Shown here: positions 17,472 to 26,628 of the stretch, one piece after another
Numbering within the stretch: position 1 is the stretch's first letter
Layout: every line of letters starts with the position of its first letter
Origin: Oceanobacillus indicireducens
Lineage (GTDB): Bacteria; Bacillota; Bacilli; Bacillales; Amphibacillaceae
Assembly (NCBI RefSeq): GCF_014647195.1
Contig: NZ_BMOS01000001.1
Location: 164,453 to 228,452, forward strand
DNA: 64,000 nucleotides
Reading direction: 5' to 3'
Notes under the pieces: generated by a model
What the model saw: only the letters and a program-made list of their open reading frames with translations
What the model was told of the DNA's origin: nothing
Database searches by the model: none
Position numbers and translations under genes: made by a program

Positions 17472-17529
17472 TGATATAATTCTAATAACCTGATAACAAA
17501 GTCGAATTTCTATACAATTATGTTATCAG
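17472..17529 (+). promoter_or_regulatory. Extended -10 promoter and leader hairpin upstream of divIB
   Basis: TGATATAAT (17472-17480) fits an extended -10 box; the -35 is poor. Just downstream a perfect 9-bp inverted repeat, CTGATAACA (17490-17498) and TGTTATCAG (17521-17529), would sit at the start of the transcript or act as an operator. divIB therefore probably has its own promoter. Confidence 0.45.
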
Positions 17530-17583
17530 CGATAAAAAGTGAAAATAAAAAGATTTACTATGCTGACAAAGGAAGAAATGGAG

Positions 17584-18411
17584 ATGAATAAAAACAATAA
17601 GAATATTGTTTCCATTGAGGACCGTATTCCAAAATTAAAAGAAGCCCGTAAGAAAAAAGCGAATCGGCGTTTAGTTTTTTATATGACAATCTTTTTCTTC
17701 CTAATCTCGATTATTGTTTATCTCCAATCACCACTAAGTGAGGTAAAACAAGTAACAGTTCATAATAACTCGTTTATACCAGATGAAGAGATTGTGGAAA
17801 TCAGCGGTCTATCAGAGAAGCAAAACATTTGGGCAATTGATTTTGCAGCAATTGAAGAATCCTTGGAGAATAGTCCGATGATAGACAAGGTGACGGTGGA
17901 TAGGAAACTGCCAAATACGGTTGCGATCACCGTACAGGAAAAAGAAATTATCGGTATCCTCGAAGATGAAGAAGGGATCTATTTTCCGGTGCTTGAAAGC
18001 GGGGAACTTCTGGAAACCATTGAGCATCAATCATTTACAGGCGACGCTCCGTTATTAATCGGATTTACAGATAAAGAATATTTGGCTAAAGCTGCTAATG
18101 AATTGAATAAATTACCAAAAGATATTCTAGACTTAATTTCTGAGATGTACTGGCAACCAACAGAAGAAAATAAGAACAATGTATTATTTTATATGAGCGA
18201 TGGTTTTATCGTGCAAAGTTCGATCCGAGACTTTGCAGAAGGTATGACTACTTACCCTTCTGTCGTTTCCCAGCTTGACCCAGAAGTAAAAGGTGTTATA
18301 CATATGGGTGTCGGAGTCTATTTTGAGGCTTTCGAAGCGGAGGATGATGAAGATGCCGCTAATGAAGAAGAGCCGATGGATGAGTCTGAAACGGAGGAAT
18401 CTGAAGAATAA
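17584..18411 (+). CDS. divIB: Cell division protein DivIB (FtsQ)
   Basis: The 275-residue bitopic protein has a basic N-terminus (VSIEDRIPKLKEARKKKANRR), one membrane helix (about residues 30-48), a POTRA domain (about 52-120) and the DivIB beta domain. It works in the FtsL-DivIC-DivIB complex. The C-terminal 25 residues are strongly acidic. ATG 17584 gives an N-terminus like B. subtilis DivIB and has AAAGGA upstream; ATG 17578 and a GTG at 17539 are less likely starts. The gene is separated from spoVE by 370 bp instead of following murB. Confidence 0.93.
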   Translation: MNKNNKNIVSIEDRIPKLKEARKKKANRRLVFYMTIFFFLISIIVYLQSPLSEVKQVTVHNNSFIPDEEIVEISGLSEKQNIWAIDFAAIEESLENSPMIDKVTVDRKLPNTVAITVQEKEIIGILEDEEGIYFPVLESGELLETIEHQSFTGDAPLLIGFTDKEYLAKAANELNKLPKDILDLISEMYWQPTEENKNNVLFYMSDGFIVQSSIRDFAEGMTTYPSVVSQLDPEVKGVIHMGVGVYFEAFEAEDDEDAANEEEPMDESETEESEE

Positions 18412-18504
18412 AGCGAATGAACCTTTAATAATCAGGTAAAAACGTCAAAAAACGAATGAATCACACGAAAAGTATAGAAGGTGACAAGATTATTTTCTTA
18501 TTTT

Positions 18505-18532
18505 AAAGGAAATCATCTTTGTCATGTTGAAT
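18505..18532 (+). promoter_or_regulatory. Putative sigma-H promoter for ftsA-ftsZ
   Basis: AAAGGAAAT (18505-18513) and GAAT (18529-18532) match the sigma-H -35 and -10 cores with suitable spacing. B. subtilis ftsAZ has a sigma-H promoter in the same place. A weaker sigma-A-like TTAGAA...TAAAAT (18549-18578) and the inverted repeat CGTTCA/TGAACG follow. Confidence 0.5.
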
Positions 18533-18628
18533 TAATAATTAACAAGACTTAGAAAAATACGAAACTTTAAGATAAAATGATCCGTTCATGTTCTTGAACG
18601 ATTATGTTGAATGAGGGGGTGCCTTTTC

Positions 18629-19912
18629 TTGAATAATAGCGAAATTCTAGTAAGTTTAGATATTGGAACAACGAAAATCAAAGTTATTATTGGAGAAGTA
18701 TTGAATGATTCATTAAATATAATCGGGGTTGGCACTGCCAAGTCCCTAGGTATGAAAAAAGGTGCGATTGTCGATATCGATCAGACGGTGCAATCTATTC
18801 GGAATGCGGTTGAGCAAGCGGAAAGAATGGTAGGCATGGAAATTAATCGTGTCGTAGTTGGAATTAACGGGAATCATATTTGGCTGCAACCATGTCATGG
18901 TGTAGTTGCTGTCCAAAGCGAAGACAGGGAAATTACCGATGAAGATGTTACAAGAGTGCTAGACGGAGCACAGGTGGTTTCAATTCCTCCAGAAAGGGAA
19001 ATTATCGATGTGGTTCCTGAGCAGTTTATTGTAGATGGCTTGGATGGCATCACAGATCCACGCGGAATGATTGGTGTTCGGCTTGAGATGGAAGGGACAC
19101 TAATCACCTGTTCGAAGACTGTCTTACATAATACATTGAAGTGTGTAGAGCGGGCAGGACTCGAGGTTTCAGATATCTGCCTCTCCCCGCTCGCAGCAGG
19201 TGCTGTGGCATTATCTGATGATGAGAAAAATATGGGTGTTGCCCTTATTGATGTAGGTGGCGGTTGCACAACAGTATCCATCTACGAAAATGATTATCTC
19301 GTTGCGACAAGTACGATTGCGCTTGGCGGCGACAACATTACGAAAGATTTGTCCATTGGCCTTCGCACTTCAACAGAGGAAGCGGAAGATATTAAGCTTA
19401 ACTATGGTTATGCTTATTATGATGAAGCGAACGAAGAAGAAACTTTTGAAGTGTCAATAATTGGCAGTGATAAGAGACAAACGTATAATCAGTTGCAGAT
19501 TTCTGATATGATTGAAGCAAGAATGGAAGAGATATTTGAGTTTGCCGATCGAGAAATTAGACGGATGGGCTTCCTTGAGTTACCGGGCGGATTTGTTTTA
19601 ACCGGCGGAACAATGGCGATGCCAGGAGTTTTAGAGCTCGCTCAAAGCTTATTCTACTCAAATGTCCGCATTGCAATTCCGGATTACATAGGTGTAAGGG
19701 AACCGCTCTATACAACAGGTGTCGGTATATTGCAATTTGCATACCGAAATGCGAAAATCCAAGGGAAACAGTTATACCCAGCTGTTACCGAAGTGGAACA
19801 CGAACCAAACGTAAAACGGAATCCGAAACAAGTAAAACCGAAAGAACCAAAAGAGAAAAAGAAAAAGAAAGAATCTGGAATTGCTAATCTGTTTAAATAT
19901 TTCTTTGATTGA
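18629..19912 (+). CDS. ftsA: Cell division actin-like protein FtsA
   Basis: FtsA tethers FtsZ filaments to the membrane and recruits later division proteins. The 427-residue protein shows the actin-fold nucleotide motifs LDIGTTKIKVIIGE (about residues 9-22), ALIDVGGGCTTVSIY (about 206-220) and PGGFVLTGGTMAMPG. A lysine-rich linker leads to the amphipathic C-terminal helix GIANLFKYFFD, the membrane-targeting sequence. The start is TTG 18629, giving MNNSEILVSLDIG like B. subtilis MNNNELYVSLDIG, with GAGGGGGTG upstream; ATG 18611 overlaps that ribosome-binding site and is rejected. Confidence 0.96.
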   Translation: MNNSEILVSLDIGTTKIKVIIGEVLNDSLNIIGVGTAKSLGMKKGAIVDIDQTVQSIRNAVEQAERMVGMEINRVVVGINGNHIWLQPCHGVVAVQSEDREITDEDVTRVLDGAQVVSIPPEREIIDVVPEQFIVDGLDGITDPRGMIGVRLEMEGTLITCSKTVLHNTLKCVERAGLEVSDICLSPLAAGAVALSDDEKNMGVALIDVGGGCTTVSIYENDYLVATSTIALGGDNITKDLSIGLRTSTEEAEDIKLNYGYAYYDEANEEETFEVSIIGSDKRQTYNQLQISDMIEARMEEIFEFADREIRRMGFLELPGGFVLTGGTMAMPGVLELAQSLFYSNVRIAIPDYIGVREPLYTTGVGILQFAYRNAKIQGKQLYPAVTEVEHEPNVKRNPKQVKPKEPKEKKKKKESGIANLFKYFFD

Positions 19913-19975
19913 TTCAAAGATTAGATGAATCAGCTTTTAAACATCTGTAATTTTGCATATTAGGAGGAACGAAGT

Positions 19976-21115
19976 ATGTTGGAATTTGATACAAATATGG
20001 AGGAGTTAGCGAAAATAAAAGTTGTCGGTGCTGGTGGCGGCGGGAACAACGCAGTTAACCGTATGATTGAGCACGGAGTAGAAGGCGTGGAGTTTATCGC
20101 TGTTAATACAGATGCTCAAGCTTTAAATTTATCCAAGGCAGAAGTTAAGGTTCAGATCGGAGCGAAACTAACTCGTGGTCTTGGAGCAGGTGCGAACCCG
20201 GAAGTTGGAAAAAAAGCAGCAGAGGAAAGTAAAGAACAATTAGAAGAAGTACTTTCAGGAGCTGATATGATTTTCGTAACTGCAGGAATGGGTGGTGGGA
20301 CAGGTACAGGTGCCGCGCCGGTAATCGCGCAAATCGCGAAAGAGCTAGGCGCATTAACCGTTGGTGTTGTAACTCGTCCATTTTCCTTCGAAGGCAGGCG
20401 TCGAGCAAATCAGGCCATAGCCGGGATTGAAACATTAAAGAGTAATGTAGATACATTAATTGTTATTCCGAATGATCGTTTACTTGAAATAGTCGATAAA
20501 AATACGCCAATGCTGGAAGCGTTCCGTGAAGCGGATAATATTTTACGACAAGGGGTCCAAGGGATCTCTGACTTAATTGCGAAGCCGGGTCTAATTAACG
20601 TTGACTTTGCTGACGTTAAAACAATTATGTATGACAAAGGATCCGCACTAATGGGAATCGGAATTGCGACAGGAGAAACTAGAGCAACAGAAGCAGCGAA
20701 GAAAGCTATTTCTAGCCCGCTTCTTGAAACATCCGTTGATGGTGCTCACGGTATTCTAATGAATATCACCGGTGGAACAAGCTTGAGTCTGTATGAAGTG
20801 CAGGAAGCAGCTGACCTTGTAACGAATGCAGCCGATGAAGAAGTGAACGTAATATTCGGTTCAGTTATTAATGAGAATCTGAATGATGAGATCGTCGTTA
20901 CTGTGATTGCAACAGGTTTTGATGAAAACGCCCAGAAGTCGAATAAACCAAAACGGGATACGCGACCATCGATTGCGGAAAGACAACAAGCAGCTAGCCG
21001 CGAACCGGAAGAACAGCCGCAAAGGGAAATGAAACCAAATAATCCTCGTCCGAAAGTGGAAGAAGATGAACTGGATATCCCGACATTCTTAAGAAATCGT
21101 AATCGGAATCGCTAA
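19976..21115 (+). CDS. ftsZ: Cell division GTPase FtsZ
   Basis: The tubulin homologue that forms the Z ring. The 379-residue protein has the N-terminal [13 protein letters not shown], the GTP-binding tubulin signature [13 protein letters not shown] (about residues 104-116), the [10 protein letters not shown]7-loop region (about 206-214) and a variable linker. The conserved C-terminal peptide [15 protein letters not shown] binds FtsA and SepF (also encoded in this window). ATG 19976 follows TAGGAGG. A strong terminator follows the stop. Confidence 0.99.
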   Translation: MLEFDTNMEELAKIKVVGAGGGGNNAVNRMIEHGVEGVEFIAVNTDAQALNLSKAEVKVQIGAKLTRGLGAGANPEVGKKAAEESKEQLEEVLSGADMIFVTAGMGGGTGTGAAPVIAQIAKELGALTVGVVTRPFSFEGRRRANQAIAGIETLKSNVDTLIVIPNDRLLEIVDKNTPMLEAFREADNILRQGVQGISDLIAKPGLINVDFADVKTIMYDKGSALMGIGIATGETRATEAAKKAISSPLLETSVDGAHGILMNITGGTSLSLYEVQEAADLVTNAADEEVNVIFGSVINENLNDEIVVTVIATGFDENAQKSNKPKRDTRPSIAERQQAASREPEEQPQREMKPNNPRPKVEEDELDIPTFLRNRNRNR

Positions 21116-21135
21116 TGCAAACATTGAATCTAATT

Positions 21136-21184
21136 AAAAAAGCCGAGGCATAACTTACTAACAAGTTATGCCTCGGCTTTTTTT
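21136..21184 (+). terminator. Rho-independent terminator after ftsZ
   Basis: A long perfect stem (AGCCGAGGCATAACTT with AAGTTATGCCTCGGCT) with A and T runs at its ends closes the dcw cluster. Confidence 0.97.
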
Positions 21185-21186
21185 GT

Positions 21187-21297
21187 TGTCGATTTATTCT
21201 ATAGTCTCGTTCCGACAAACCCCGGAAGGTTTAGTGAAAAGAAGTTGTTTATCGCATACAAGAACTGACAGACTTTTCATAGTGGCTGGTCTATACT
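21187..21297 (+). promoter_or_regulatory. Putative Spo0A-controlled spoIIG promoter region
   Basis: TGTCGAT (21187-21193) and TTCCGACAAA (21210-21219, reverse complement TTTGTCGGAA) are each one base from the Spo0A box core TGTCGAA. Downstream, CTGACA (21265-21270) and TATACT (21292-21297) are 21 bp apart. B. subtilis spoIIG has an unusually wide spacer of this kind and needs Spo0A~P to work. Matches are partial, so this is a tentative call. Confidence 0.45.
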
Positions 21298-21355
21298 TCA
21301 ATTTACATCAAGCATAAACCCATCACGAATCAAATCGGGAGAAAGGGAGAGTGTA

Positions 21356-22276
21356 TTGGCGATCTATCTTGACGCGGTATGGCTACTTAACTTCCTGCTG
21401 GATTACATGCTGCTGTTACTGACAGACAAATTAGCAAAATTACATACGAGTCGTTACCGCTTGGCTTTTGGTGCATTTGTCGCCTCATTGATAGTACCAT
21501 TATCCATTTATTATCCGAACTCCTTTTTTACGAGTGTAATCGGCAAAGTCATTTTCTCCATCATCATTATTTTAAGCAGTTTCGGTTTTAAAACAATTTA
21601 TCGGCTAGTGAAACTGGTCACTTTATTTTACATGATGAGTTTCGCTGTCGGCGGGGGATTGATTGCCCTCCACTTCCTTATCCAGCAGCCAATCACCGTT
21701 TCTGAAACAGGATTCGTCACGTATAACAAAGGGTTCGGTGATCCATTAAGCTGGTTGTTCATTGTTGTTTGCTTTCCGCTTGTTTGGATTTTTACGAAAC
21801 AGCGTATGGACAAGCACGTACAAGATAAGATCCGTTATGATGCGACGATCCCAGTGACATTAAAAATCAACGGGGTGAGCCATTCCACGGAAAGTTTTAT
21901 TGATAGCGGAAATCAGCTTGTCGACCCATTTACAAAAAAACCTGTCATCATATGTGACGAAACATTTTTATCTCCCTGGTTTGATAAGAAAGATTGGGAA
22001 CAGCTTATGATTGCCCATGAAACATTGGATATGGATAAGATTCCAAGGCAATGGGTCGACCAATTACGGATTATTCCATATCAAGGGGTTGAAGGGGGGA
22101 ATGGTTTTCTATTCACTATTATACCTGATGATATTACGATTTATTACGATAACAAAGAAATTTACACGACGGATTTTCTCGTCGGAATTCAATTTGGCAA
22201 TTTAACCGGAGATGGAAGCTATCACTGTTTGTTACAGCCCGAACTGATCAAAACGGCTATTCACTATTCTGCATAA
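21356..22276 (+). CDS. spoIIGA: Sporulation sigma-E factor-processing peptidase SpoIIGA
   Basis: SpoIIGA is the septum-located aspartic protease that removes the pro-sequence from pro-sigma-E after a signal from the forespore (SpoIIR). The 306-residue protein has five N-terminal membrane segments (about residues 5-155) and a soluble protease domain. The catalytic D183-S-G is present in SFIDSGNQLVDP, at the same residue number as in B. subtilis. LRIIPYQGV is the second conserved block. The start is TTG 21356 with GGGAGAAAGGGAG upstream. sigE, its substrate, starts 12 bp after the stop. Confidence 0.96.
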   Translation: MAIYLDAVWLLNFLLDYMLLLLTDKLAKLHTSRYRLAFGAFVASLIVPLSIYYPNSFFTSVIGKVIFSIIIILSSFGFKTIYRLVKLVTLFYMMSFAVGGGLIALHFLIQQPITVSETGFVTYNKGFGDPLSWLFIVVCFPLVWIFTKQRMDKHVQDKIRYDATIPVTLKINGVSHSTESFIDSGNQLVDPFTKKPVIICDETFLSPWFDKKDWEQLMIAHETLDMDKIPRQWVDQLRIIPYQGVEGGNGFLFTIIPDDITIYYDNKEIYTTDFLVGIQFGNLTGDGSYHCLLQPELIKTAIHYSA

Positions 22277-22288
22277 TAGAAAGGGTAG

Positions 22289-23008
22289 ATGGACATGTGG
22301 AAATTACGTTTGCGAATTTTATGGTATCGTTTATTATTTAAGCTGAAAATAAAATCAAGTGAAATTTACTATATCGGCGGTAAAGAAGCTTTACCTCCGC
22401 CCTTAAATAAAGAAGAGGAAGCGGAACTCTTGAAATTATTAACGAAAGGGGATCAATCGGCAAGAGCAGTATTGATTGAACGAAATTTACGCCTTGTCGT
22501 ATATATTGCTCGTAAATTCGAGAATACTGGTATTAATATTGAGGACTTAATCAGCATCGGAACGATTGGACTCATTAAAGCAGTTAATACATTTAAACCA
22601 GAAAAGAAGATTAAATTGGCAACATATGCTTCCCGTTGTATTGAAAATGAAATTTTAATGTATTTGCGACGTACAAACAAATTGAAATCAGAGATATCTT
22701 TTGACGAGCCCTTAAATATTGATTGGGATGGAAATGAATTATTGTTATCCGATGTACTCGGAACAGAGGAAGATATTATAACGAAGAACCTTGAGTCTAC
22801 AGTCGATAAAAATTTATTGCGGGATGCATTGTCCCAGCTTAACAAACGGGAGCAGCAAATCATGATGCTGCGCTTTGGTCTTCAGGGCCAAGAAGAAAAA
22901 ACCCAGAAAGATGTAGCCGATATGTTAGGGATTTCGCAATCATATATTTCTAGGTTGGAGAAGAAGATTATTCGTAGACTTCAAAAAGAATTTAATAAAA
23001 TGATGTAA
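22289..23008 (+). CDS. sigE: RNA polymerase sporulation sigma-E factor (pro-form)
   Basis: The mother-cell sigma factor for early sporulation. The first about 27 residues ([16 protein letters not shown]...) form the membrane-associating pro-sequence cut by SpoIIGA. Region 2 ([32 protein letters not shown], starting near residue 63) and region 4 ([20 protein letters not shown], near the end) are nearly identical to B. subtilis sigma-E. 239 residues, full length. ATG 22289 follows AGAAAGGG. Cotranscribed with spoIIGA. Confidence 0.97.
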   Translation: MDMWKLRLRILWYRLLFKLKIKSSEIYYIGGKEALPPPLNKEEEAELLKLLTKGDQSARAVLIERNLRLVVYIARKFENTGINIEDLISIGTIGLIKAVNTFKPEKKIKLATYASRCIENEILMYLRRTNKLKSEISFDEPLNIDWDGNELLLSDVLGTEEDIITKNLESTVDKNLLRDALSQLNKREQQIMMLRFGLQGQEEKTQKDVADMLGISQSYISRLEKKIIRRLQKEFNKMM

Positions 23009-23064
23009 CCACATAGCTGACTTGACTTTGCTATGATTTCCCAATTTCTTACTTTTATCAGCCT

Positions 23065-23094
23065 GCATAAAAATCCTTTTAGAGGGAGATACTG
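23065..23094 (+). promoter_or_regulatory. Sigma-F/sigma-G promoter of sigG
   Basis: GCATA (23065-23069), exactly 15 bp, then GGAGATACTG (23085-23094). Both boxes match the forespore consensus (GYATA and GGNNANAMTR) at every defined position. It lies 40 bp upstream of the sigG start, as expected for forespore expression and autoregulation. Confidence 0.88.
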
Positions 23095-23133
23095 ACCTTG
23101 AACAGCATCGACATCTGGGAGGGTTGAACAGAA

Positions 23134-23916
23134 ATGGCTAGACATAAAGTAGAGATTTGTGGTGTGGATACATCGAAACTACCTGTACTAACAAATGAAG
23201 AAATGAAAAAGTTGTTCATAAGGCTTCAGGAAAAGAATGATCTCTCGGCGCGGGAAGAGTTAGTAAATGGAAATTTACGACTTGTATTGAGCGTGATTCA
23301 ACGCTTTAACAACCGCGGAGAATATGTTGATGATTTATTTCAAGTCGGTTGTATTGGACTAATGAAATCGATTGATAACTTTGACTTAGGTCATAATGTA
23401 CGCTTCTCCACTTATGCGGTACCGATGATTATCGGTGAAATCCGTCGTTATCTCAGAGATAATAATCCAATCCGTGTATCCCGTTCGCTCCGGGATATCG
23501 CTTATAAGTCCCTGCAGGCGAGGGAACTCTTGATGAGTAAAACTTCAAGAGAACCGACACATAAAGAGATTGCCGAGGAAACAGGAATCCCTGAAGAAGA
23601 CATTGTATTTGCCCTTGATGCAATTCAAGAACCAGTTTCCTTGTTTGAACCGATTTATAATGATGGGGGTGACCCGATTTATGTTGTCGATCAAATTAGT
23701 GATGAGAAAGACAAGGCGACTAACTGGGATGATAAAATATCGCTCAAGGAAGGTATCGTACAATTAAATGAACGGGAAAAGATGATTGTTAACAAACGAT
23801 TTTTCCAAGGAAAGACGCAAATGGAAGTCGCTGACGAAATCGGAATCTCACAAGCGCAAGTATCAAGATTGGAGAAAGCGGCAATTAAGCAAATGAATAA
23901 ACGAATGTTTGAATAG
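23134..23916 (+). CDS. sigG: RNA polymerase sporulation sigma-G factor
   Basis: The late forespore sigma factor. The 260-residue protein begins MARHKVEICGVDTSKLPVL, almost the B. subtilis N-terminus, followed by region 2 (GNLRLVLSVIQRFNNRGEYVDDLFQVG), region 3 and region 4 (TQMEVADEIGISQAQVSRLEK). It has no pro-sequence, unlike sigE. ATG 23134 is preceded by GGGAGGG. Its own forespore promoter lies upstream, and readthrough from spoIIGA-sigE is also possible as in B. subtilis. Confidence 0.97.
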   Translation: MARHKVEICGVDTSKLPVLTNEEMKKLFIRLQEKNDLSAREELVNGNLRLVLSVIQRFNNRGEYVDDLFQVGCIGLMKSIDNFDLGHNVRFSTYAVPMIIGEIRRYLRDNNPIRVSRSLRDIAYKSLQARELLMSKTSREPTHKEIAEETGIPEEDIVFALDAIQEPVSLFEPIYNDGGDPIYVVDQISDEKDKATNWDDKISLKEGIVQLNEREKMIVNKRFFQGKTQMEVADEIGISQAQVSRLEKAAIKQMNKRMFE

Positions 23917-23945
23917 TATATAGATGAAAAGCTTCTAAAAGCAAT

Positions 23946-23973
23946 AAAAAGCAGGTTTCCCACCTGCTTTTTT
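23946..23973 (+). terminator. Rho-independent terminator after sigG
   Basis: AAAAAGCAGGT and ACCTGCTTTTTT form an 11-bp stem with a 5-nt loop and a T run. Confidence 0.93.
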
Positions 23974-24031
23974 CTTTTGTCTTAAAATGGGATGCATCCG
24001 GCATATAGTGTAATAAGAGGGGTGAAATTTT

Positions 24032-24292
24032 ATGATACGGTTGTCTGAACTGCAAATGAAGGAAGTTATTTCCGTTGTGGACGGAAGAAGATTAGGTTTC
24101 ATCATTGATTTGGAAATTGATGTACGGACAGGTAGAATTATTGCGCTCATTCTTGCAGACCGCGATACAAAGGGTGGTTTCTTTGGAAAGGCTGAAGAAG
24201 TTCAAGTACTATGGAAGCAAATTTTACGAATCGGAACAGATGTTATTTTAGTGAAAGAGTCCTCCGATCAGCAGACATTGATGCTCCCATAA
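24032..24292 (+). CDS. ylmC: YlmC/YmxH family PRC-barrel sporulation protein
   Basis: A small 86-residue protein with a single PRC-barrel fold. MIRLSELQMKEVISVVDGRRLGFIIDLEID is the typical opening, followed by a glycine turn (KGGFFGK) and W-K-Q-I-L-R-I-G-T-D-V-I-L-V. The YlmC/YmxH group is widespread in spore formers; its molecular role is not established. It stands alone after the sigG terminator with GAGGGGTG as ribosome-binding site, as in B. subtilis. Confidence 0.9.
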   Translation: MIRLSELQMKEVISVVDGRRLGFIIDLEIDVRTGRIIALILADRDTKGGFFGKAEEVQVLWKQILRIGTDVILVKESSDQQTLMLP

Positions 24293-24365
24293 AAAAGATG
24301 TACATCTTTAAGTGTTATCTATTAGACAAAATATGATAAAATGAAGCAAAGTGGAGGGGGCGTGC

Positions 24366-25178
24366 TTGGAGATGGAACCTTTTATTATTAAAGAAAAGCA
24401 ATTATTACGCTTAATTAACTGGAAAGGATTATCACCGTCACTCGTTGCCGGGATTACCACAAAAAATGGTGGTGTCAGTCAAGGAGACTTTTCAAGCTTT
24501 AATTGTGGTCTCCATGTTCAAGATGTTACAGAAGATGTATTAGAGAATCGGAGCACTCTTGCGGCATTAACCGGTTTTCCCTTGGAAAGCTGGGTTGTCG
24601 GCGAGCAAGTTCATGGAAATAAGGTACAACTTGTAACTGCCTCGGATAAAGGTAAAGGGGCGACATCAACAGCCTCAGCGTTAAAGAATACAGATGGCAT
24701 TCTGACTAAAGAAAAAGGTCTCTTACTCACTGCTTTTTATGCAGATTGTATCCCCTTGTTTTTCTATGATCCGGAAGCAGAAATAATTGGGATCGCCCAT
24801 GCGGGTTGGAAAGGTACCGTAAACGAAATAGCAAAAGAAATGGTTACACAATTTGAGAAAAATGGCTCTGTACGGGAGAATATTCTTGTTACGATTGGAC
24901 CCGGCATCTCTCCAGAACATTATGAGGTTGATGAATATGTCGCATCCCAAATTACTGTAGATGTTCGTGAGAAGGTGCTTACTGATAAAGGTGGCGGGCA
25001 CTATTCATTGGATCTGAAAGAGTTGAATAGGGAAATCCTTTTACATTGTGGCATATTAAGGCATAATATAGATATAACAAATTATTGTACGTATCGGGAG
25101 CATGATCTATTTTTCTCTCATCGACGCGACCAGGGACGAACCGGTCGAATGCTAGGATTTATTGGTATGCTGGAATAA
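24366..25178 (+). CDS. ylmD: YlmD: YfiH-family purine nucleoside phosphorylase (laccase-like fold)
   Basis: Family once called multicopper polyphenol oxidase; members tested act on purine nucleosides with zinc bound at a Cys/His site. Conserved metal-site blocks are visible: GEQVHGNKV (the first His), DGILTKEKGLLLTAFYADCIPLFFYD (the Cys), GIAHAGWKGTV (His) and GPGISPEHYEV. About 270 residues. TTG 24366 is best spaced from GGAGGGGG; ATG 24372 two codons on is also possible, and GTG 24351 overlaps the ribosome-binding site. It heads a run with ylmE, sepF, ylmG and ylmH. Confidence 0.9.
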   Translation: MEMEPFIIKEKQLLRLINWKGLSPSLVAGITTKNGGVSQGDFSSFNCGLHVQDVTEDVLENRSTLAALTGFPLESWVVGEQVHGNKVQLVTASDKGKGATSTASALKNTDGILTKEKGLLLTAFYADCIPLFFYDPEAEIIGIAHAGWKGTVNEIAKEMVTQFEKNGSVRENILVTIGPGISPEHYEVDEYVASQITVDVREKVLTDKGGGHYSLDLKELNREILLHCGILRHNIDITNYCTYREHDLFFSHRRDQGRTGRMLGFIGMLE

Positions 25179-25204
25179 TGTTATGAAGGAGATTGTTATA
25201 AAAA

Positions 25205-25876
25205 ATGGTTGTAGCAACGAATCTAGAGGAGATTACAAATCATATTGCAGCAGCTTGTGAGCGCAGCAATCGAAAAAAGGAAGACATTTCATTAATTGCT
25301 GTAACGAAATATGTTACAATTGAACGAAATAAAGAATTAGTTGCAGCAGGAATTAAAGATTTTGGGGAAAATCGAACGGAAGGATTTTTAGAAAAATATG
25401 AAGCAGTTGGGGAAGACGCGAATTGGCATTTCATTGGTACGCTTCAGTCAAGGAAAGTAAAGGATATCATTGACAAAGTCGATATGATCCATTCACTCGA
25501 CAGGATATCGCTCGCTAAAGAAATAAATAAGCGTGCAACAGAGCCAATCGATTGCTTCGTACAAGTTAATGTAAGTGAAGAAGAGACGAAGCACGGTCTC
25601 AAAGTAGAAGAAGTAGAAGATTTTATTAAAGAAATCGAAAAGTATGACAAGGTTAGAGTTGTCGGCTTGATGACAATGGCCCCGCACGTGGAAGATAGAG
25701 AACTAATTCGCCGTGTCTTCCGCGAACTTGCAACTTTACGTGATACAATAAGAGATAAAAAATATGCTCATGCGCCGTGCCATTATTTATCCATGGGAAT
25801 GAGTAATGACTATGAGATTGCAATTGAAGAAGGAGCAACCCACATTCGGATCGGTTCGAAGTTAGTCGGTGAATAA
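25205..25876 (+). CDS. ylmE: YggS/YlmE family pyridoxal-phosphate homeostasis protein
   Basis: A 223-residue TIM-barrel protein that binds PLP but has no known catalytic reaction; it affects vitamin B6 and amino acid balance. The PLP lysine is in LIAVTKYV (about residue 36). Other family marks are FGENRTEGFLEKYE, WHFIGTLQSRKVK and LSMGMSNDYEIAIEEGATHIRIGS near the C-terminus. ATG 25205 has GAAGGAG upstream. It lies directly before sepF as in many Gram-positive bacteria. Confidence 0.94.
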   Translation: MVVATNLEEITNHIAAACERSNRKKEDISLIAVTKYVTIERNKELVAAGIKDFGENRTEGFLEKYEAVGEDANWHFIGTLQSRKVKDIIDKVDMIHSLDRISLAKEINKRATEPIDCFVQVNVSEEETKHGLKVEEVEDFIKEIEKYDKVRVVGLMTMAPHVEDRELIRRVFRELATLRDTIRDKKYAHAPCHYLSMGMSNDYEIAIEEGATHIRIGSKLVGE

Positions 25877-25903
25877 ACCAACCCGTTAAGAAGAGGTGAG
25901 AAA

Positions 25904-26320
25904 ATGAGTTTTAAAAATAAGATTAAAAACTACTTTACAATGGACGATGAGTATGAATACGAGTATATTGAAGAGGACAACTTGCCGGATAAAGTAACGC
26001 CTAAGCAAAAGTCTCAGAATGTCGTGAACCTGCAAAGTGTACAGCAGCCTGCTCAGAGAGTTGTCCTCTGTGAGCCGAGATCCTATAATGAGGCACAAGA
26101 AATAGCTGATAATATCGTCAATAAGCGGTCCGTTGTAATCAATCTGCAAAGAGTGGAAAACCACCAGGCAAAACGGATTGTGGACTTCTTAAGCGGTACT
26201 GTTTATGCCTTAAACGGTGACATACAGAAGCTTGGTGCAGAGACATTCCTCTGTACCCCTGAAAGTGTTGACGTAACAGGATCGATTTCTGAGTCCTATT
26301 TGTATGAAGACGAATTATAA
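25904..26320 (+). CDS. sepF: Cell division protein SepF
   Basis: SepF bundles FtsZ filaments and acts as a second membrane anchor for the Z ring. The 138-residue protein has an N-terminal amphipathic helix ([11 protein letters not shown]), an acidic linker (EYEYEYIEE) and the SepF core (about residues 50-130: [48 protein letters not shown]). ATG 25904 follows AAGAGGTGAG. It can act with FtsZ and FtsA encoded upstream. Confidence 0.96.
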   Translation: MSFKNKIKNYFTMDDEYEYEYIEEDNLPDKVTPKQKSQNVVNLQSVQQPAQRVVLCEPRSYNEAQEIADNIVNKRSVVINLQRVENHQAKRIVDFLSGTVYALNGDIQKLGAETFLCTPESVDVTGSISESYLYEDEL

Positions 26321-26338
26321 AAAGAAAGGTAGTTTTTG

Positions 26339-26602
26339 ATGAATCAACTCTTAGGTCTCTTTAGTTTTGCAATTTATATCTATTCTTGGATATTGATTAT
26401 CTATATTTTAATGTCTTGGTTTCCGGGAGCACGGGAATCTTCATTTGGAGAATTAATCGGAAGAATCGCAGAACCATACTTAGAAATATTCAGACGCTTC
26501 ATTCCGCCGTTAGGGATGATTGATGTTTCCCCGATTGTAGCGATCATCGTTCTGCGTTTCGCGGGAATGGGATTAGAAACATTCTTCCGGATGTTTTTCT
26601 AA
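26339..26602 (+). CDS. ylmG: YggT/YlmG family membrane protein
   Basis: An 87-residue protein with two membrane helices (about residues 5-25 and 64-84) separated by the conserved loop SWFPGARESSFGELIGRIAEPYLEIFRRFIPPLGMIDVSPI. YggT proteins affect nucleoid or division-related organisation by unclear means. ATG 26339 is favoured (AAAGG upstream); a TTG directly before it would add one residue. It sits between sepF and ylmH as in B. subtilis. Confidence 0.9.
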   Translation: MNQLLGLFSFAIYIYSWILIIYILMSWFPGARESSFGELIGRIAEPYLEIFRRFIPPLGMIDVSPIVAIIVLRFAGMGLETFFRMFF

Positions 26603-26628
26603 AGTAATGAAATTAAAGGAAGTATGAA

